Shown here one piece after another: positions 44,066-54,340 of a stretch of 64,000 nt of DNA. A model generated the notes under the pieces. It did no database searches. It was not told the DNA's origin and saw only the letters and a program-made list of their open reading frames with translations. Every line of letters starts with the position of its first letter. Positions within the stretch are counted from its first letter, which is position 1. A program made the translations under genes and the position numbers. Source of the DNA: Blepharisma japonicum (lineage: Eukaryota; Ciliophora; Heterotrichea; Heterotrichida; Blepharismidae); contig CATKHK010000007.1 of assembly GCA_949751835.1 (NCBI GenBank), positions 558,001 through 622,000 on the forward strand, in the 5' to 3' direction.

Positions 44066-44791
44066 TTAAACTTTTTCAGAGCTTTCACTATCAGCGTCAG
44101 TTTTTGCAATTTTCGTTGGAAGCGATTTTCGCTGTTCTCTTTCTTCCCTCAAACTTTTATAAAAGCTATCCCTAGGGAATAGATAGGTGTTCATCTTTTT
44201 CTTTAAAAATATAAAATAAATCCCACTTGAAACTGATAAAAATACAGCGAAAAACATAAGAATAACTCCAAAGTAAATTTTCAGGTCATAATCTGAGTCA
44301 TAGTTGCTAGGTGGCGACATGTTGTAGAATTGTGAAACTGATAAATAAAGCACCACCGCCACAATATAGACTGCAGGATATACATAATGTGGAAAATCAT
44401 ACTTCAATAATCCCCACATTCTGCATCCACAAGCTTTGCCAATCATATTGAGTATTCCATATGCCATAAAAGCATGCGCCAAAGATGAAAATACCACAAA
44501 TAAAATCCCTGCTATCTCCAAATTGTCTTTATTGTCACACAGTTTTTTGCTTAAAAACTGTGCATAGAGGCCTGGGTCACAAAAATGATCTGAGAACTGT
44601 TCATATGACGCAACAAGCTGGGCTTCTAGACCATACTGCTTATTGGTGTAGTCATATCTGATCCCCAGCAGTCCAATGTAGTACTTGTCCATAAATTTAA
44701 AAATCTCTACAAAGTACACAGACAAAACTACAGAAAAATACAGAATATCGATGCCGATTTTGTAAAAAATAGTTGACCTAGCACTTACCAT
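44066..44791 (-). CDS. Four-TM (tetraspan) membrane protein, 241 aa
   Basis: Four hydrophobic helices: IGIDILYFSVVLSVYFVEIF, IAGILFVVFSSLAHAFMAYGIL, YVYPAVYIVAVVLYLSVSQF and IYFGVILMFFAVFLSVSSGIYFIFL, with a long first loop containing Cys residues (HFCDPGL...KKLCDN) and a charged C-terminal tail. This is the general topology of claudin/tetraspan-like proteins, but no signature motif is present. The stop lies 10 bp from the stop of the giant membrane-protein gene and the start lies 21 bp from the stop of the Kelch gene, so packing is very tight. Confidence 0.75.
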   Translation of the reverse strand: MVSARSTIFYKIGIDILYFSVVLSVYFVEIFKFMDKYYIGLLGIRYDYTNKQYGLEAQLVASYEQFSDHFCDPGLYAQFLSKKLCDNKDNLEIAGILFVVFSSLAHAFMAYGILNMIGKACGCRMWGLLKYDFPHYVYPAVYIVAVVLYLSVSQFYNMSPPSNYDSDYDLKIYFGVILMFFAVFLSVSSGIYFIFLKKKMNTYLFPRDSFYKSLREEREQRKSLPTKIAKTDADSESSEKV

Positions 44792-44812
44792 ATTATTATC
44801 GACTTTTTATAT

Positions 44813-47191
44813 TTAATAGTTATCAGAAAGTTTAGCCTTTTTCAAATATTTGCCTAGGTCAGCAAACATAAACATAGCAGGTTTTCTCCATTTGAATTGT
44901 CCAGTTATGTATGAGATCATGTCGTCATTTAAGAGCTTGATAATCCAGCAGCCATCACGAGATCTTTTTTGCCCATTTTGGAGATTTTCGACAGCTTCCC
45001 AGTATACTAAAACGCTTTCTCTATATATAAGGACTTTAAAATTTGGAATCCCAAAAGTTTTTTGAATTTTATAGTCTGTATGTAAGAGAATTTCTGTGAA
45101 TTCTAATTTATGGACATCAATAAAAGCGACTTCGTGGGAATTTATAATGAACCTGAGAGGGAAAGGAGACTTATAAAACTTGTACATAAAATATTGTATA
45201 AGGGAAAAAGAGTTGCAAATTATGTCATGATTTTTTAGTGAAAATTCTTGGGGATAAAGGTAAATTTTGGTGCCTTTTTCTTTAGGGAAAAGTGAATCAT
45301 GGTTAAAGTGGCTTCTGTTAAGAATATTCATTAGGTTAGGCTGGAAAATGTCTTTACTAGGATAAACTGGCTGGTTTAACTTATCAAATACAACAAAAAA
45401 GCAAGGGACATAGAGGTCTGTTTTTTCAACGAGTGCAATTGATAGGAATTCTTCTGTTCTGCTAAAAATTATTGCTATTGGTGAAAGCTTCATCATTGGA
45501 ACTAATAAATTTCTACCACTAGTTCCAACGCAATAATTTCCTACTTCCTGTGGGTTTAATTCCAGCTTGCTTGAGACTTCTAAAACCATCACTTTTGCGT
45601 CTAAATTGCTAGAATCCCACGATTTCAGCATTTTTTGTCTAATATCGAATTCTCCGTCCTCTTGATTCTCAGGTAAAAATTCAAAATCCATAGGTTCAGC
45701 TTTCGGAATTATTTTAATAATTTTGCCTTTCCTCATATTCACAGTCCCTCTCGAGTTAATTCCAACTACCCCTCTTCCTATAATTTCACAAATTTTCGAA
45801 AGTGCATTAAAATCATTTAAAAATTCTTTCCCCATCCCTTCAATAGCAGAAATCGGAATACTTGCCTTACAGAAAAAATTCATTCTTGGGTACCCTATTT
45901 CCGGAAATCTTTTCAAAAATTCGCATGTGCCCTGTGAGTGTCCACAAAGCGCGCACATATGATTTTGCAGCTGCTTTTTGACAGGTTTATTATTGATTTG
46001 TTCAATTTTACTTTTCCCGAAGGACAGCACAGCCATTTCATTTTTTGCAATTTTTTCATTTCCCATTCCTCCAAATATAAAAAGTGAATTTTTAAAAGTT
46101 GCAGCAGAGTGAGCCATTCTTCCAGGAATATAATTCATAGGCTTAATTTCAGTTCAAGTATTTCTTTCAATGCTATAAACCCATATATCGCTTATTGCAG
46201 CTTTCGTAGAACTTTCTCCTCCAAAAACTATAAGAAAATTTACATTTAATGGAGACATAGAATGGGAAAGCCTTTTTGGTGGACAATTATCGCTAATTAT
46301 GCGTCTGCAAAAGGCTGTATCATTTTTTATTTCGATTTCAAAAAAGTCATTGGTGTATTCGTCGACTTCAGAGGAAAGCTGGCTTGTGTTTCCTCCAAAT
46401 ATTCAAAGCCTATCTTTAGTTGAGGCAAAACCCATAGACTCTCTATGGCCTGGGTGATCTCCTTGCCATTTCAAAGATTTTCATTCAAAGGAGTTCAAAT
46501 TCATAGAAAAAATATCGTCTAAAAGGCCTTGAGAACCATTTCCTCCATATATGATCATTTGACTTCTGATCACTCCAGCAGCGTGCCCATCTCTTCCTGC
46601 TGGTTTGGCGCCGGTTGTTTTGTATTCGTCCCAAGATTTTGTGTTTATATCTAACACCCAGACGTCGTCATATGGCTCAGTATTGCCTTCTCCACCTTCA
46701 CAACCTCCAAACACAATAAGCTGCTGCTTATAAGGAACCATTGAATGCCCTTCCCTGGGCATTGGAAGATTCGTGGTTTTCATTGAAAAAAACATTTTCG
46801 GGCCAAGTTCAAGTACATGGCACGAGTTTCTGGTCTTCGAATCAGTCCCTCTACCGCCAAAAAGATACAATTTCCCTTCAATTTTAGCAGAAGCACATCC
46901 CCATCGAGCTAATGGTCTTCCACTAACTAAATTACAATTACCTAAAGAAGGAACGATTGTCCATTTGCAGCTTCATGATTCAGAATCTTGGTTTTTGCCA
47001 GGCCCATTTGTGGTGTGTAACTGGGAAATCAGGTCAGTGATTGATAAATTATTGGACCTGGAATTGCTTAGAATTTTGTAAAACTAAGTAAAATCTACCT
47101 TTTCGTGCTCTTCTGTGGTCAGTTGGAGCAGGTTGCAGTTAATTGAGCTTGGATCTGGGTTAGAGATGTCCATATTTTTCATTATAACCAT
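44813..47191 (-). CDS. Kelch-propeller protein with novel C-terminal domain, 787 aa
   Basis: Exons 47099-47191 and 44813-47083 with a 15-nt intron; several TGA codons are Trp, two of them in Kelch blades. Residues about 75-400 carry six Kelch-type units (YLFGGRGTDSKTR; LIVFGGCEGGEGN; MIIYGGNGSQG; LWIFGGNTSQ; LIVFGGESSTK; LFIFGGMGNEK), each with GG and a Trp/Tyr about 20 residues later. After these comes a Cys/His cluster (MCALCGHSQGTC) and about 360 residues of unknown globular sequence (PFPLRFIINSHEVAFIDVHKLEF, etc.). The Kelch part mediates protein binding; the C-terminal domain is not one I recognise. Confidence 0.85.
47084..47098 (-). other. Intron, 15 nt
   Basis: GTAGATTTTACTTAG in the Kelch gene; removal bypasses TAG and supplies the only usable ATG. 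Confidence 0.82.
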
Positions 47192-47280
47192 TGCTTGCTT
47201 AAGTGATGAAATGGGACCTAACGATTATTTAATTTAAAAGGCATTTGGGGACTTATAAAGAGAAATGTTAAATATGTATT

Positions 47281-49527
47281 TTACATGTGATTCTGAAGGA
47301 AGGATTTTTCAAATTGGGAGACAATGCTATTAAAAATGGGATGACCAAGTTTGGCCTTGATAGAGTTTCATTTGGTATTATTGAAAGTTCTAAGGAGATT
47401 ATCGTATTCAAAGCTGAACTTTGAACGAAAATCATTTGCCATTGCACTTAGACAACCATACAATATAGGCAGATATGATCGATCAACTGTGGATGGGTCC
47501 CAACTCATTATACTGCTTATAGAGCGCCATGCACTATTTATGTCTTGCAATAGGATTGCATAGCTTGCAAACAGCTTTCCAAGAGCTATATTTTTGATTA
47601 TTTCAGCATTAACGATTTTCTGGATTTCATACATTTTTTTCTCTTCAAGGTCTTTCATTTGGCATTTGTGTAGAGCAAGTTCTGGGGATATTGCATTCGG
47701 GATTAAAATTTCAGCCCTAAAGAACATCTCCAATTTAAAAATTTCAATCAGTGGAGAAGAGGTTGAAAATTTTGAAACTTTTTCAAGCAATTTGATATAC
47801 TGTTCACCATAGCCATGAATTTTTGGAGAGTGCAGAGAGGTCTCCAAATACAAATCTATTAATTTAATGCAAAGGTAGATATGAGCTTTGGTCAGTAAAT
47901 TTATATTTGAAAATTTGGCCATTGAATTTCTTAGTGTCGTTGATATTGATGTCAGCTTTATTTCACTGAACTTTGAGCTTATATTCCATAGAGCTAGGCA
48001 AACATCTTTTCTGAATTCTAAAAATTCTCGACAATTTTCAGCTTCGTATCGATCTTTAGCATAATCTTGCATTTTTTTTATAATTTCTGATATAGAAGCA
48101 TTAACCATTCCTGTAGATTCTGGATTATTTAATTTCGGATAATTAAATGGTGCTGATATACTCATAGGAGGGTTTGATATTGGGGGGAAATTGGTAGAGC
48201 TAGAAGTATTGGGGTATGTCATAGTTGGCATTGAAAATGTGTTTGCTGGTAATGGTGCAGATAGCGCTATTGGTTGAAATGGTGATGCTACTTGCTGAGA
48301 TGGGATTAAGGTTTGTCTTGTGTTTAATGCTATTGGTTCAAATACATTTGCTGGCTTTTGAATAGGGAAAGGAGGCTGCTGAGTTTGAAAATTTGGCTGG
48401 TTAGTTAGTGTAGTTTGCTGAAAAGGTTGTGTTGGCTGATTAGTTAGTGTAGTTTGCTGAAAAGGTTGTGTTGGCTGATTAACAATTGTGGCTTGCTGGA
48501 AAGGCTGTGCTGCATTTAATGGTTGAGAGGTGAAAACATTTTTGTATGCTGGACTTGGTGAAAATTGATTTATTGGCTGCTGAAATGAATTTTCTCTTGG
48601 AGCATTTTGACTGGAAAAACTATTTTGGAATGCTCCCTGTTGGCTTGGAATGACAGTTTGAGGCTTCCATTGAGAGTTAGTCATATATGTATTTTGAATT
48701 TTCATCGGATAATTTTGCTGCATGCTGCTCCCCATATCTTGCTCCATTGATTGATTATCCTGAATAGGTTTAATTGGATTATTTTCAAGCTTTACGATAC
48801 TATTTTGCATCATTGGCTGAACAGGAGGATTATTTTCTATAATTGGCTTTACAATAGGATCTTTAACTGAAAAATCAAAGTCAAACGTATTGTTTTTGAA
48901 TGGTTCATTCTTCACTTCTTTTACTTCATTTAAAGGTTTTATATCCATCACAGTTATCTGTTTTTCAAGCAAAGGAGGCTCTTTTATTTCTTCTTTAGTT
49001 TCATTAAGTTTTTTAGTGTCTTCTTCTTTCTTTTTCTTTTCTAATTCTTCATTGGTTTTATGCACGCTATTTAGGGTCTTTTCTATGCTTTCAAGAATCT
49101 GATTAAAACCTCCATACATTTTTTCAGTTTTCTCTGATTCTATATTGTCCATTTCATTCCAAGCAAGCCTACTTTTGTTATAGCTTTCTCTTAGCTTAGA
49201 ATATGCATCTTGAAATTCAGGATTTGGAGATTTTAGTTCTTCTTTTAGGAGTTTTCCTGCTTTTTTGAACTCAATTGATTGGGTTTCTAAGTTCTTGGCT
49301 TGCTTTTTCCTTGTTATGACACACTTTTTATCAAAAAAACTAGGAATATAGGAAGGTGCTGTAATTTCATTTTGGCTGCATTTGTAACTTGCCTCTTCTT
49401 GAAAGAGAAAGGATTCATCATAGCGGCTTCTTGTTTTAAACACAGGTGAGTCGGTAATATTGTCGAAATTTAATCGTTTTGACGGACTTGGATATAGGTT
49501 TGAATTATTCTTTTTACTAGAATCCAT
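47281..49527 (-). CDS. Gln/Pro-rich protein with Gle1-like C-terminus, 748 aa
   Basis: ATG at 49527 (MDSSKKNNSN); an open frame upstream lacks ATG. One TGA Trp (47368) extends the C-terminus beyond the apparent stop to TAA 47281. The N-terminal 230 residues are charged with a coiled coil (SIEKTLNSVHKTNEELEKKKKEEDTKK). Residues about 250-480 are Gln/Pro/Phe-rich, with a 13-residue repeat around PTQPFQQTTLTNQ, similar in composition to nucleoporin repeats. The C-terminal 250 residues are helical; the stretch from KNIALGKLFASYAILLQ to the end (AWRSISSIMSW...YLPILYGCLSAMANDFRSKF) resembles the Gle1 HEAT-like domain that activates DEAD-box ATPase Dbp5 during mRNA export. Gle1 identity is tentative. 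Confidence 0.72.
48396..48495 (-). repeat. 39-bp tandem coding repeat, ~2.5 copies
   Basis: Two nearly identical 39-bp units plus a degenerate third encode PTQPFQQTTLTNQ-type peptides in the Gle1-like gene. The first two are almost base-identical, so the expansion is recent. Confidence 0.85.
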
Positions 49528-49891
49528 TTTGATTTTATAATATATAGCTTTGGTATCAATTTTTATTTTAAAGCTCCTCTTAATCAATCTTTATTATAAT
49601 TTATATACCTTACACTGTTTTTTAAAATTAACTTAATAATTTAATGATTATCATTTTTTGAATTTATCAGACACTTCATATATATACATGTAAAAATGCG
49701 ATGAATATTATTAGAAATATGCAGGTATTTATAGATAATAGAAATATGCAAGTATTTATAGATAAAAATGAATTTAAATTCTTTTAGATATGCATAAGCA
49801 ATCTTAAATAATTTGGCTAGTCGTTAATTTATTTAATGGATTAAAAGCATCTGATAAGGATAAAAAAATATCAGTATTTTCTTATTTAAAA
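49528..49891. other. Intergenic, divergent, with a 27-bp tandem duplication
   Basis: This 364-bp stretch lies between the divergent starts of the Gle1-like gene and the first RING gene. A 27-bp unit (AGAAATATGCAGGTATTTAT...) is repeated twice at 49713-49766 with one mismatch. Nothing else recognised. Confidence 0.55.
49713..49766 (+). repeat. 27-bp tandem repeat, 2 copies
   Basis: AGAAATATGC(A/G)... repeated with a 27-bp period, in the intergenic spacer upstream of the RING-H2 gene. Confidence 0.8.
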
Positions 49892-50353
49892 ATGAAATGT
49901 TGTTTTAACCCTTTGAAAATTCTTGCTATAGGGTATTTTACAACGTTTGCAGTCGGACTTTATATATTTGCCACATTTCAAATGAATTCACTGTAAAGAG
50001 TATTAAGGTTTGCAATTATATGAATTTTAAGCATGCTTATTATCCTTCTGATTATTATCTGCGTTTCACGTAAATCAAGATCAAGAAGATTAAGGTACTA
50101 TAGTCAGACATATGCTCATTCACAGCGCTCCGAGCCTCTTTTAGCATCAAGATATGATTTACATATTGTTTCTGAGTTAAGTACCGGCAGAATAGAACCA
50201 TTAAATTTAGACGATGAATGTGCAATTTGTAAGCAACTGTACAGGCCGAACGAAATAGTTGCTAGAACTGATAGGTGCTTCCACCTGTTTCATAATAGCT
50301 GCTATACAAATTGGATGAGGTATAACAGTACATGCCCAATATGCAGAAAATAG
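49892..50353 (+). CDS. Membrane RING-H2 E3 ligase, 148 aa
   Basis: Exons 49892-49992 and 50008-50353 with a 15-nt intron. Two hydrophobic helices (PLKILAIGYFTTFAVGLYIFATF and LFAIIWILSMLIILLIIICV) precede a basic stop-transfer (SRKSRSRRLRYY). The C-terminus is a canonical RING-H2: CAIC, then C-F-H-L-F-H-NSC, then CPIC, the zinc-binding order C-C-C-H-H-C-C-C of membrane E3 ubiquitin ligases that recruit E2 enzymes. The small two-TM RING-H2 layout resembles ciliate and plant ATL-type proteins. The first part is only coding after splicing. Confidence 0.85.
49993..50007 (+). other. Intron, 15 nt, AAG 3' end
   Basis: GTAAAGAGTATTAAG in the RING-H2 gene. It ends AAG instead of TAG or CAG. Removal bypasses TAA and joins the two hydrophobic helices. 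Confidence 0.82.
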
Positions 50354-50556
50354 ATGTATAATTTAAATAAAAATGTGATTTCTCTTACCGTGATATTGCC
50401 TTGCATTTATTTTATGTTTTCATTAATTTTGATATGCTGTCTAAAACAAATTATATAAGTACCGAGTAAAAAATATTTTTTAATAAATTACAATCACTCC
50501 TAATTAAAATTGATTGCTCAAGTATTAATCATAGATAACCTGACTATTTAAACTGC

Positions 50557-51799
50557 ATGCTTACCTCATTATTAATAATAATTATATTGGTTGTAATGAA
50601 TAAAATCATTGATAACTCAGGATGGGTTCTGACCATTGAAAAGTCATCGACCACAAAAGAAATTTTTGAAGCAATTTTAGAAAGCAGAAAGTTCGAAAAC
50701 AATATATCACTGTATGATATTCCAAAACTTGACCTCGTTGCTGAAAAATGATGACAGATTTTACCATCAATTAGACCATTTTATGCTGTCAAATGCAATG
50801 CAGACCCATTTGTGGTATCTAGGATGGTATCTTTAGGAGTAGGCTTCGATTGTGCAAGCAAGCAAGAACTTGAATTAGTCAAAGCAGCAAATGCAAATAT
50901 AGAAAATGATGTAATATTTGCGCAGCCTATTAAATCAAGCAGAGATCTCACAGCAATATCGAGCCTTGGAGTGAAATATGCTACCTTTGACTGTGCAGAA
51001 GAGCTTCAAAAAATTGCAAGTTCCGGACTGCCGAGCCTGAAAATGGTATTGAGGATTTATTCAATCGATAAATTAGCTTCACATACTTTTAAACACAAAT
51101 TTGGTGCAGTAAAGACTGATTGAGTAAATATATTTGAAGAAGCTTCGAAATTAGGTATAGAAATAGCTGGAGTCAGCTTTAATGTTGGCTCAAGAGTTAA
51201 GGATACGAACGCATATTTCAGGTCTATAAGAGATGCAGACGAGGTGTGGAGTATAGGAGAACAATATGGCTTTAATATGCATCTTTTGGATATAGGAGGA
51301 GGTTTTACTCCTCAAAATTTTCAAAGTGCAGCAGAAGAAATCTATAGAGGGATAAATCAATATTTTTCACGAAGAGAAATAGAGATTATTTCAGAGCCTG
51401 GATTTTTTTCGCACACTCAATAGTGTCAAGCTGTTTTACTATTGTAGGAAAAAGATCAAGAGTAGTAAATGGGGAAAGTAAAGTTGATTACTTTTTGTTA
51501 GATGGATTATTGGGACATTTTCAAGCTTAGTGTTTTATCCTGATTTTTTACCAAAACCTATACTGTTAGGAAAAAATAGAGAAGCAAGCATAAAAGTAGC
51601 TTCAACATTGTATGGGCCGACTTGTAATGGGCTAGATAAAATAGTTGAATGCGATATCGAAGATGGAAAAATTGGAGATATGATGGCATTCGAAAATATG
51701 GGTGCTTATAATCAATCTTTGGCTACTGATTTTAACGGAATTCCAATGGCATCGAATACAAAATTATATATGTTTGAGCAAGATTCTGTTACAAATTAA
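50557..51799 (+). pseudogene. Ornithine-decarboxylase-like pseudogene
   Basis: Upstream paralogue of the intact gene at 52053-53258. Homology starts at the ATG at 50596 (MNKIID), though an in-frame ATG lies at 50557. Reading TGA as Trp, the frame is intact to the SEPG motif. It then breaks: relative to the intact copy one base is missing in a T-run (51403-51409), giving TAG at 51421, and one base is missing in a G-run near 51512. The downstream frame resumes and ends at TAA 51797-51799. Conserved motifs remain (PFYAVKCN, GFDCASK, LDIGGGF, YGPTCNGLD). Neither break can be an intron. Either a young pseudogene or two homopolymer sequencing errors. Confidence 0.8.
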
Positions 51800-52052
51800 T
51801 AAAATAACTGATGGCAAGTTATTAATTAATCTAAAAAAAATTATATTAGAAATTTTAATCTCAGCTGGAAAAATGCTAAAGTTATTCAGAATTATCTAAT
51901 TGAGTTCGCTGTCAGATTAAAATTTTTCCTATATTATTCATATATTTTGATCTTATCCAATGCAAATGCTACTAAACCTATCAAAAAAAATATTTTACTT
52001 TTCACTATTGAATTATTTATTCTCCTTTCAACTAATTATTATACATCGCTTA

Positions 52053-53258
52053 ATGTCCAAAATTATTGACCAAGAAGGATGGGTCCTGGAACTTGAAACC
52101 GATAAAAGCACCAAAGAAATTTTTGAAGCTATTTTAGAGAGCCGAAGTTTTGAAAACAACATATCACTCTATGACATTCCAAAGCTTAGCCTCGTCTTAG
52201 AGAAATGATACCAGCTTTTGCCGTCAATCAGACCTTTTTATGCAGTCAAATGTAATCCTGATCCATTTGTGGTATCTAGAATGGTTTTTCTAGGTATAGG
52301 TTTTGACTGTGCCAGTAAATATGAGCTTGAGTTAGTCAAAGCTTCAAATGCCGATATAGAAAATGACGTAATATTTGCACAGACCATCAAATCACATAGA
52401 GATCTTACAGCAATATCAAACCTTGGGGTTAAATACGCAACCTTTGATTGTGTCGAAGAACTTCGAAAAATTGCAAACTTCGGACTTCCCAACCTAAAAT
52501 TAGTATTGCGAATATTTGAAATTGACGAAAAGGCTGTTTTAAGTTTCAGACATAAGTTTGGGGCAATTAAAACTGATTGGGTGAATATATTTGAAGAAGC
52601 TGTAAAACTAGGCATTGATATTGTAGGGGTAAGCTTTAATGTTGGCTCAAGAGTTAAAGATACAAATGCTTATTTCAGAGCCATAAGAGCTGCAGATGAG
52701 GTATGAAACCTAGGAGAACAATATGGGTTTCATATGCATCTTTTGGATATAGGAGGAGGATTTACTTTGCAAAATTTTGAAAACGCAGCAGAAGAAATTA
52801 ATAGAGGGATAAATCAGTATTTCTCACTAAGAAACGTACAGATAATATCAGAGCCAGGCATTTTTTTTGCAGAAACGATAGTTTCAAGCTGTTTTTCAAT
52901 TGTAGGGAAAAGATCAAGAATGATAAATGGGGAAAATAAAGTTGATTATTTTTTGTCAGATGGATTAATAGGGACTTTTTCAAGTTTGCGGTTTTATTCA
53001 GATATTGTTCCTAAGCCAATATTGCTGGGAAGAAACAGAGAAGAAGGCCAAAAGGTTCTTTCAACACTATATGGACCAACATGCAATGGACTAGATAAAA
53101 TAGTTGAATGTGAATTTGAAGATGCAGAAATTGGAGATATGGTTGCTTTCGAAAACATGGGAGCTTACAATCAAGCTTTAGCTACTGATTTTAACGGAAT
53201 TCCTATGGCTTCAAATACAAAGCTTTACATTTTTGAGCAACCTTCCGTTACAAATTAA
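52053..53258 (+). CDS. Ornithine-decarboxylase-like protein with altered active site, 401 aa
   Basis: Group IV PLP-dependent decarboxylase fold (barrel then beta domain). Two TGA codons are Trp. Conserved: PFYAVKCN with Lys66 for the PLP aldimine, GFDCASK, HKFGA, LDIGGGF, SEPG with Glu267, DGLIGTF, YGPTCNGLD with Cys344, ENMGAY. Changed: the His that stacks on PLP in ODC (FHVGSG) is Asn196 (FNVGSR); the Arg after EPG that binds phosphate is Ile270; the Asp after the catalytic Cys that binds the substrate amine is Asn345. This suggests lost or altered activity, as in antizyme inhibitors. Start at 52053 is chosen because homology to the upstream copy begins there; an in-frame ATG at 51960 would add a hydrophobic, unconserved 31 residues. 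Confidence 0.85.
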
Positions 53259-53554
53259 TTTATTTAATTCTTTTAAGCTATTTTCAGTCATCTATACAAG
53301 TATTTTCTTGCAAAGTCTTTTTTAAATCCCTTCTTTTTAAAATTAATATATAGAAAATTAATTCTTATATCCGGAGACTAAAATATCTTATAATTACATG
53401 AAAATTTATTAAATCATTGAAATTTTAATCTATTTCTCTTTGAACGACTTTCACTTAAAAGACATCTTTTAAAGTTGGAGAGTATTAATTCACCATATCA
53501 ATTATTTCAAACTAAACCTGCAAAAGTAGCAAATTCTATTAATTTTGTGAACTA

Positions 53555-54277
53555 ATGGTGCAATGGTACTCTCTATTCAGCATCAGATTCCTCCTCTGCC
53601 AATGTATCATTGGTGCTATCGGCTATTCCATTTATTATCATGATAAATACTTGTAATTTTAAGTCAGATGCGACTTGGTTTTTGTATGTTGGACTTACTC
53701 CCTGCTTATTCTTTGTCTAATAGCACACGTAATTATATCATGCACCAAGGATAAAGCCTCATACGCCTCTGTCTATTTGGCAGCTTTTCATATTCCGGCT
53801 ATATATTTTGACTTCATAGGTGGAGCGATTTATTTTGTTATTAATGGTCTTCCTTCATGCTACCACGATCAAGGACAGCTGGCAATTGTAGGAGCATTTA
53901 TCTTGTTTGTGGCTTTTAATTGTCTCAATTTATTGGCCTCATCTTGCATAATGCTGTCTAATGTACCTAATATTTAGAGAAGAAGACAATTGAGAAGACG
54001 AGAAAATGAGAATTTAAGCTATTTATTGGATGCCAATCAGCAGGATATTGGAATTAATAGAGGAAATATACAGGAGCCAAATAATATTAATTGGATGAAG
54101 GAACTTAAAGTAACTAGGGCAATGCTAAATATGCCCTGCACTATTTGTTTGGAAAATTTTGTACAGAGTGAAAAATTTGTGGAGCTGCCTTGTCTACATG
54201 CTTTTCACCCCAAGTGTATCATGAGGTGGCATATGGTAGATCATAGCTGCCCAATGTGCCGACAAAGATTAGATTAA
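53555..54277 (+). CDS. Multi-pass RING-H2 membrane E3 ligase, 230 aa
   Basis: Three exons: 53555-53652, 53668-53962, 53978-54277, with two 15-nt introns. About four transmembrane helices lie in residues 1-130 (SLFSIRFLLCQCIIGAIGYSIYY; LVFVCWTYSLLILCLIAHVIISC; VYLAAFHIPAIYFDFIGGAIYFVI; LAIVGAFILFVAFNCLNLLASSCI). An Arg-rich stop-transfer (RRRQLRRREN) and a C-terminal RING-H2 follow: CTIC, CLHAFHPKC, CPMC. Same family as the RING gene at 49892 but with more helices, so a local gene family brackets the ODC-like pair. Likely an organelle-membrane ubiquitin ligase. Confidence 0.87.
53653..53667 (+). other. Intron, 15 nt
   Basis: GTAATTTTAAGTCAG in the multi-pass RING gene. Confidence 0.85.
53963..53977 (+). 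other. Intron, 15 nt
   Basis: GTACCTAATATTTAG in the multi-pass RING gene; removal bypasses TAG and links the last helix to the Arg-rich and RING parts. Confidence 0.88.
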
Positions 54278-54340
54278 TTAATTTATATTTTTTATTTAAA
54301 ATAATTTTGTATGGATTGATTTAATAGAAATGCATATTAA

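Noticed and set aside
49585-49587. Start of the Gle1-like protein at 49587 (MIKRSFKIK...)
   Set aside because: That codon is TTG and the extra 20 residues are Ile/Lys AT-type noise; the ATG at 49527 is the first usable start.
51390-51530. Introns as an explanation for the frame changes in the upstream ODC-like copy
   Set aside because: Alignment with the intact copy shows single-base losses with no extra sequence; removing 15/16 nt would delete conserved codons.
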